Assembly: GCA_030638205.1 (NCBI GenBank)
Contig: DAOWFB010000030.1
Coordinates: forward strand, 1-6,326
Reading direction: 5' to 3'
Length of the DNA: 6,326 nt
From: Thalassospiraceae bacterium
GTDB taxonomy: Bacteria; Pseudomonadota; Alphaproteobacteria; Rhodospirillales; Magnetovibrionaceae
Position numbers and translations under genes: made by a program. Numbering within the stretch: the first letter of the stretch is position 1; each line of letters opens with the position of its first letter. The notes under the pieces were generated by a model that ran no database searches, was not told the DNA's origin, and saw only the letters and a list, made by a program, of their open reading frames with translations. This document shows positions 5,564-6,326 of this stretch, piece after piece.

Positions 5564-6326
5564 ATGTTATTTAAAAGAAAAATATCATTAATAATTGCGC
5601 TCATTTCATTTGCGGTTTTTTCTGCTGCAACATTTTACGTGCCCGTTGCGGGTGCCCAAGAGCTAAAATCGCTTCAATACGATAAAAAAGGCAATGTTAT
5701 TGGTGTTGAAAGCAAAAGCACCAAAAGAGACAAAAAAACTGGGCAAGCTAACAACAAAAATAAAACACAATCAAAAAAGAATAGCTTTGGCGACGGGCCA
5801 TCGACATTCAACCCCGATACGGAATACGAACAAGGCGAAGTTGTGGTGGTCGATCCACCGTCCGGGTTCGCAGACAAGGTTCATGCCAGTGGGTTTTATG
5901 TAATTGAACGCACCATAATGAAAAATCTTGGTATCGAGATAGTCCGCCTATCCACCCCACGGGGCATGGATGTAAAAGAAGCCCTTCGCCTGTTGGCAAA
6001 ACAATTTCCCGGTGTCACCATTGACGCCAACACCCGTTTTGATCCCAGTTCGGGGCGCGACGATGCCAATGCCCGAATTATGGGTGGCTGGAACGGGCTC
6101 CCCGCAGATTGCGGCAAGGGTCTGGTTATTGGGATGATTGATTCCGGAATTGATCTAACCCACCCCGCGCTCAAAGGGCAAAAAATTGAGTACAAGGAAT
6201 TTTTTAAACCCGGGCGCGAACCCGCCCCACCCGATCACGGCACCGGGGTTGCTGCAATTTTGGTTGGCCGGGCCGAATGGGGCGGCCTTGTTCCCGGGGC
6301 AAAACTTTATGCCGCAAATATGTTCG
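5564..6326 (+). CDS. Exported subtilisin-like serine protease (S8), 3'-truncated by the window edge
   Basis: This is the first 254 residues of a subtilase. The start MLFKRK opens a signal peptide (hydrophobic core about residues 8-25, likely cleavage at VAGA/Q near residue 31). A Lys/Asn-rich, low-complexity linker covers residues 50-73. Residues about 92-160 resemble an inhibitor-type propeptide (GEVVVVDPP through VKEALRLLAKQFPGV), which would assist folding and be removed. The catalytic domain then begins: Asp193 in VIGMIDSGIDLTHPAL and His225 in PDHGTGVAA are the first two triad residues. The catalytic serine would lie beyond the window. A TTG at 5528 is an in-frame alternative start, but the ATG gives a better signal peptide. 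An AAAGG lies 14 bases before the ATG, slightly far. The substrate is unknown; the protein should act in the periplasm or outside the cell. Confidence 0.9.
   Translation, partial: MLFKRKISLIIALISFAVFSAATFYVPVAGAQELKSLQYDKKGNVIGVESKSTKRDKKTGQANNKNKTQSKKNSFGDGPSTFNPDTEYEQGEVVVVDPPSGFADKVHASGFYVIERTIMKNLGIEIVRLSTPRGMDVKEALRLLAKQFPGVTIDANTRFDPSSGRDDANARIMGGWNGLPADCGKGLVIGMIDSGIDLTHPALKGQKIEYKEFFKPGREPAPPDHGTGVAAILVGRAEWGGLVPGAKLYAANMF

Noticed and set aside
5341..5572. Plus-strand open frame between pilZ and the protease gene
   Set aside because: There is no good start codon or ribosome-binding site and no recognisable family; only late internal Met codons are available.

Overview
The window reads as a chromosomal segment of an alphaproteobacterium of moderate GC content. 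This is inferred from protein style (a short monofunctional HisI, a ZnuC with a His-rich tail, a MetC-type lyase) and from an operator resembling the alphaproteobacterial Zur box. I cannot place it to genus. No RNA genes, insertion sequences, CRISPR arrays or phage genes were seen.

Layout, left to right. (1) The 3' two-thirds of a cystathionine beta-lyase gene (metC) runs rightward and abuts, stop to stop, the leftward znuCB pair. (2) znuC (ATPase) and znuB (permease) overlap by 8 bases. (3) A 97-base divergent region carries a palindromic Zur-box-like operator. (4) A rightward, tightly packed set follows: znuA (periplasmic zinc-binding protein), hisI (phosphoribosyl-AMP cyclohydrolase, itself a zinc enzyme) and a COG0523/CobW-family GTPase with the CxCC metal motif, whose start lies inside the end of hisI. 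(5) A small leftward PilZ-domain gene converges on this operon. (6) An apparently non-coding stretch of about 300 bases is followed by the 5' part of an exported subtilisin-like (S8) protease that runs off the right edge.

The centre is a zinc-scarcity module. ZnuA, ZnuB and ZnuC together form a high-affinity zinc importer. The operator between znuC and znuA is positioned to repress both arms when zinc is plentiful. The most interesting part is the passenger pair in the znuA arm: a zinc-dependent histidine-biosynthesis enzyme translationally overlapped with a putative zinc metallochaperone GTPase. This suggests that the cell co-induces a zinc client and a protein that could load it when zinc is short. 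COG0523 links to zinc limitation are known in general. The specific HisI client relationship is inference from gene order.

The flanking genes (metC, pilZ, S8 protease) show no sequence link to zinc import and are probably independent units.
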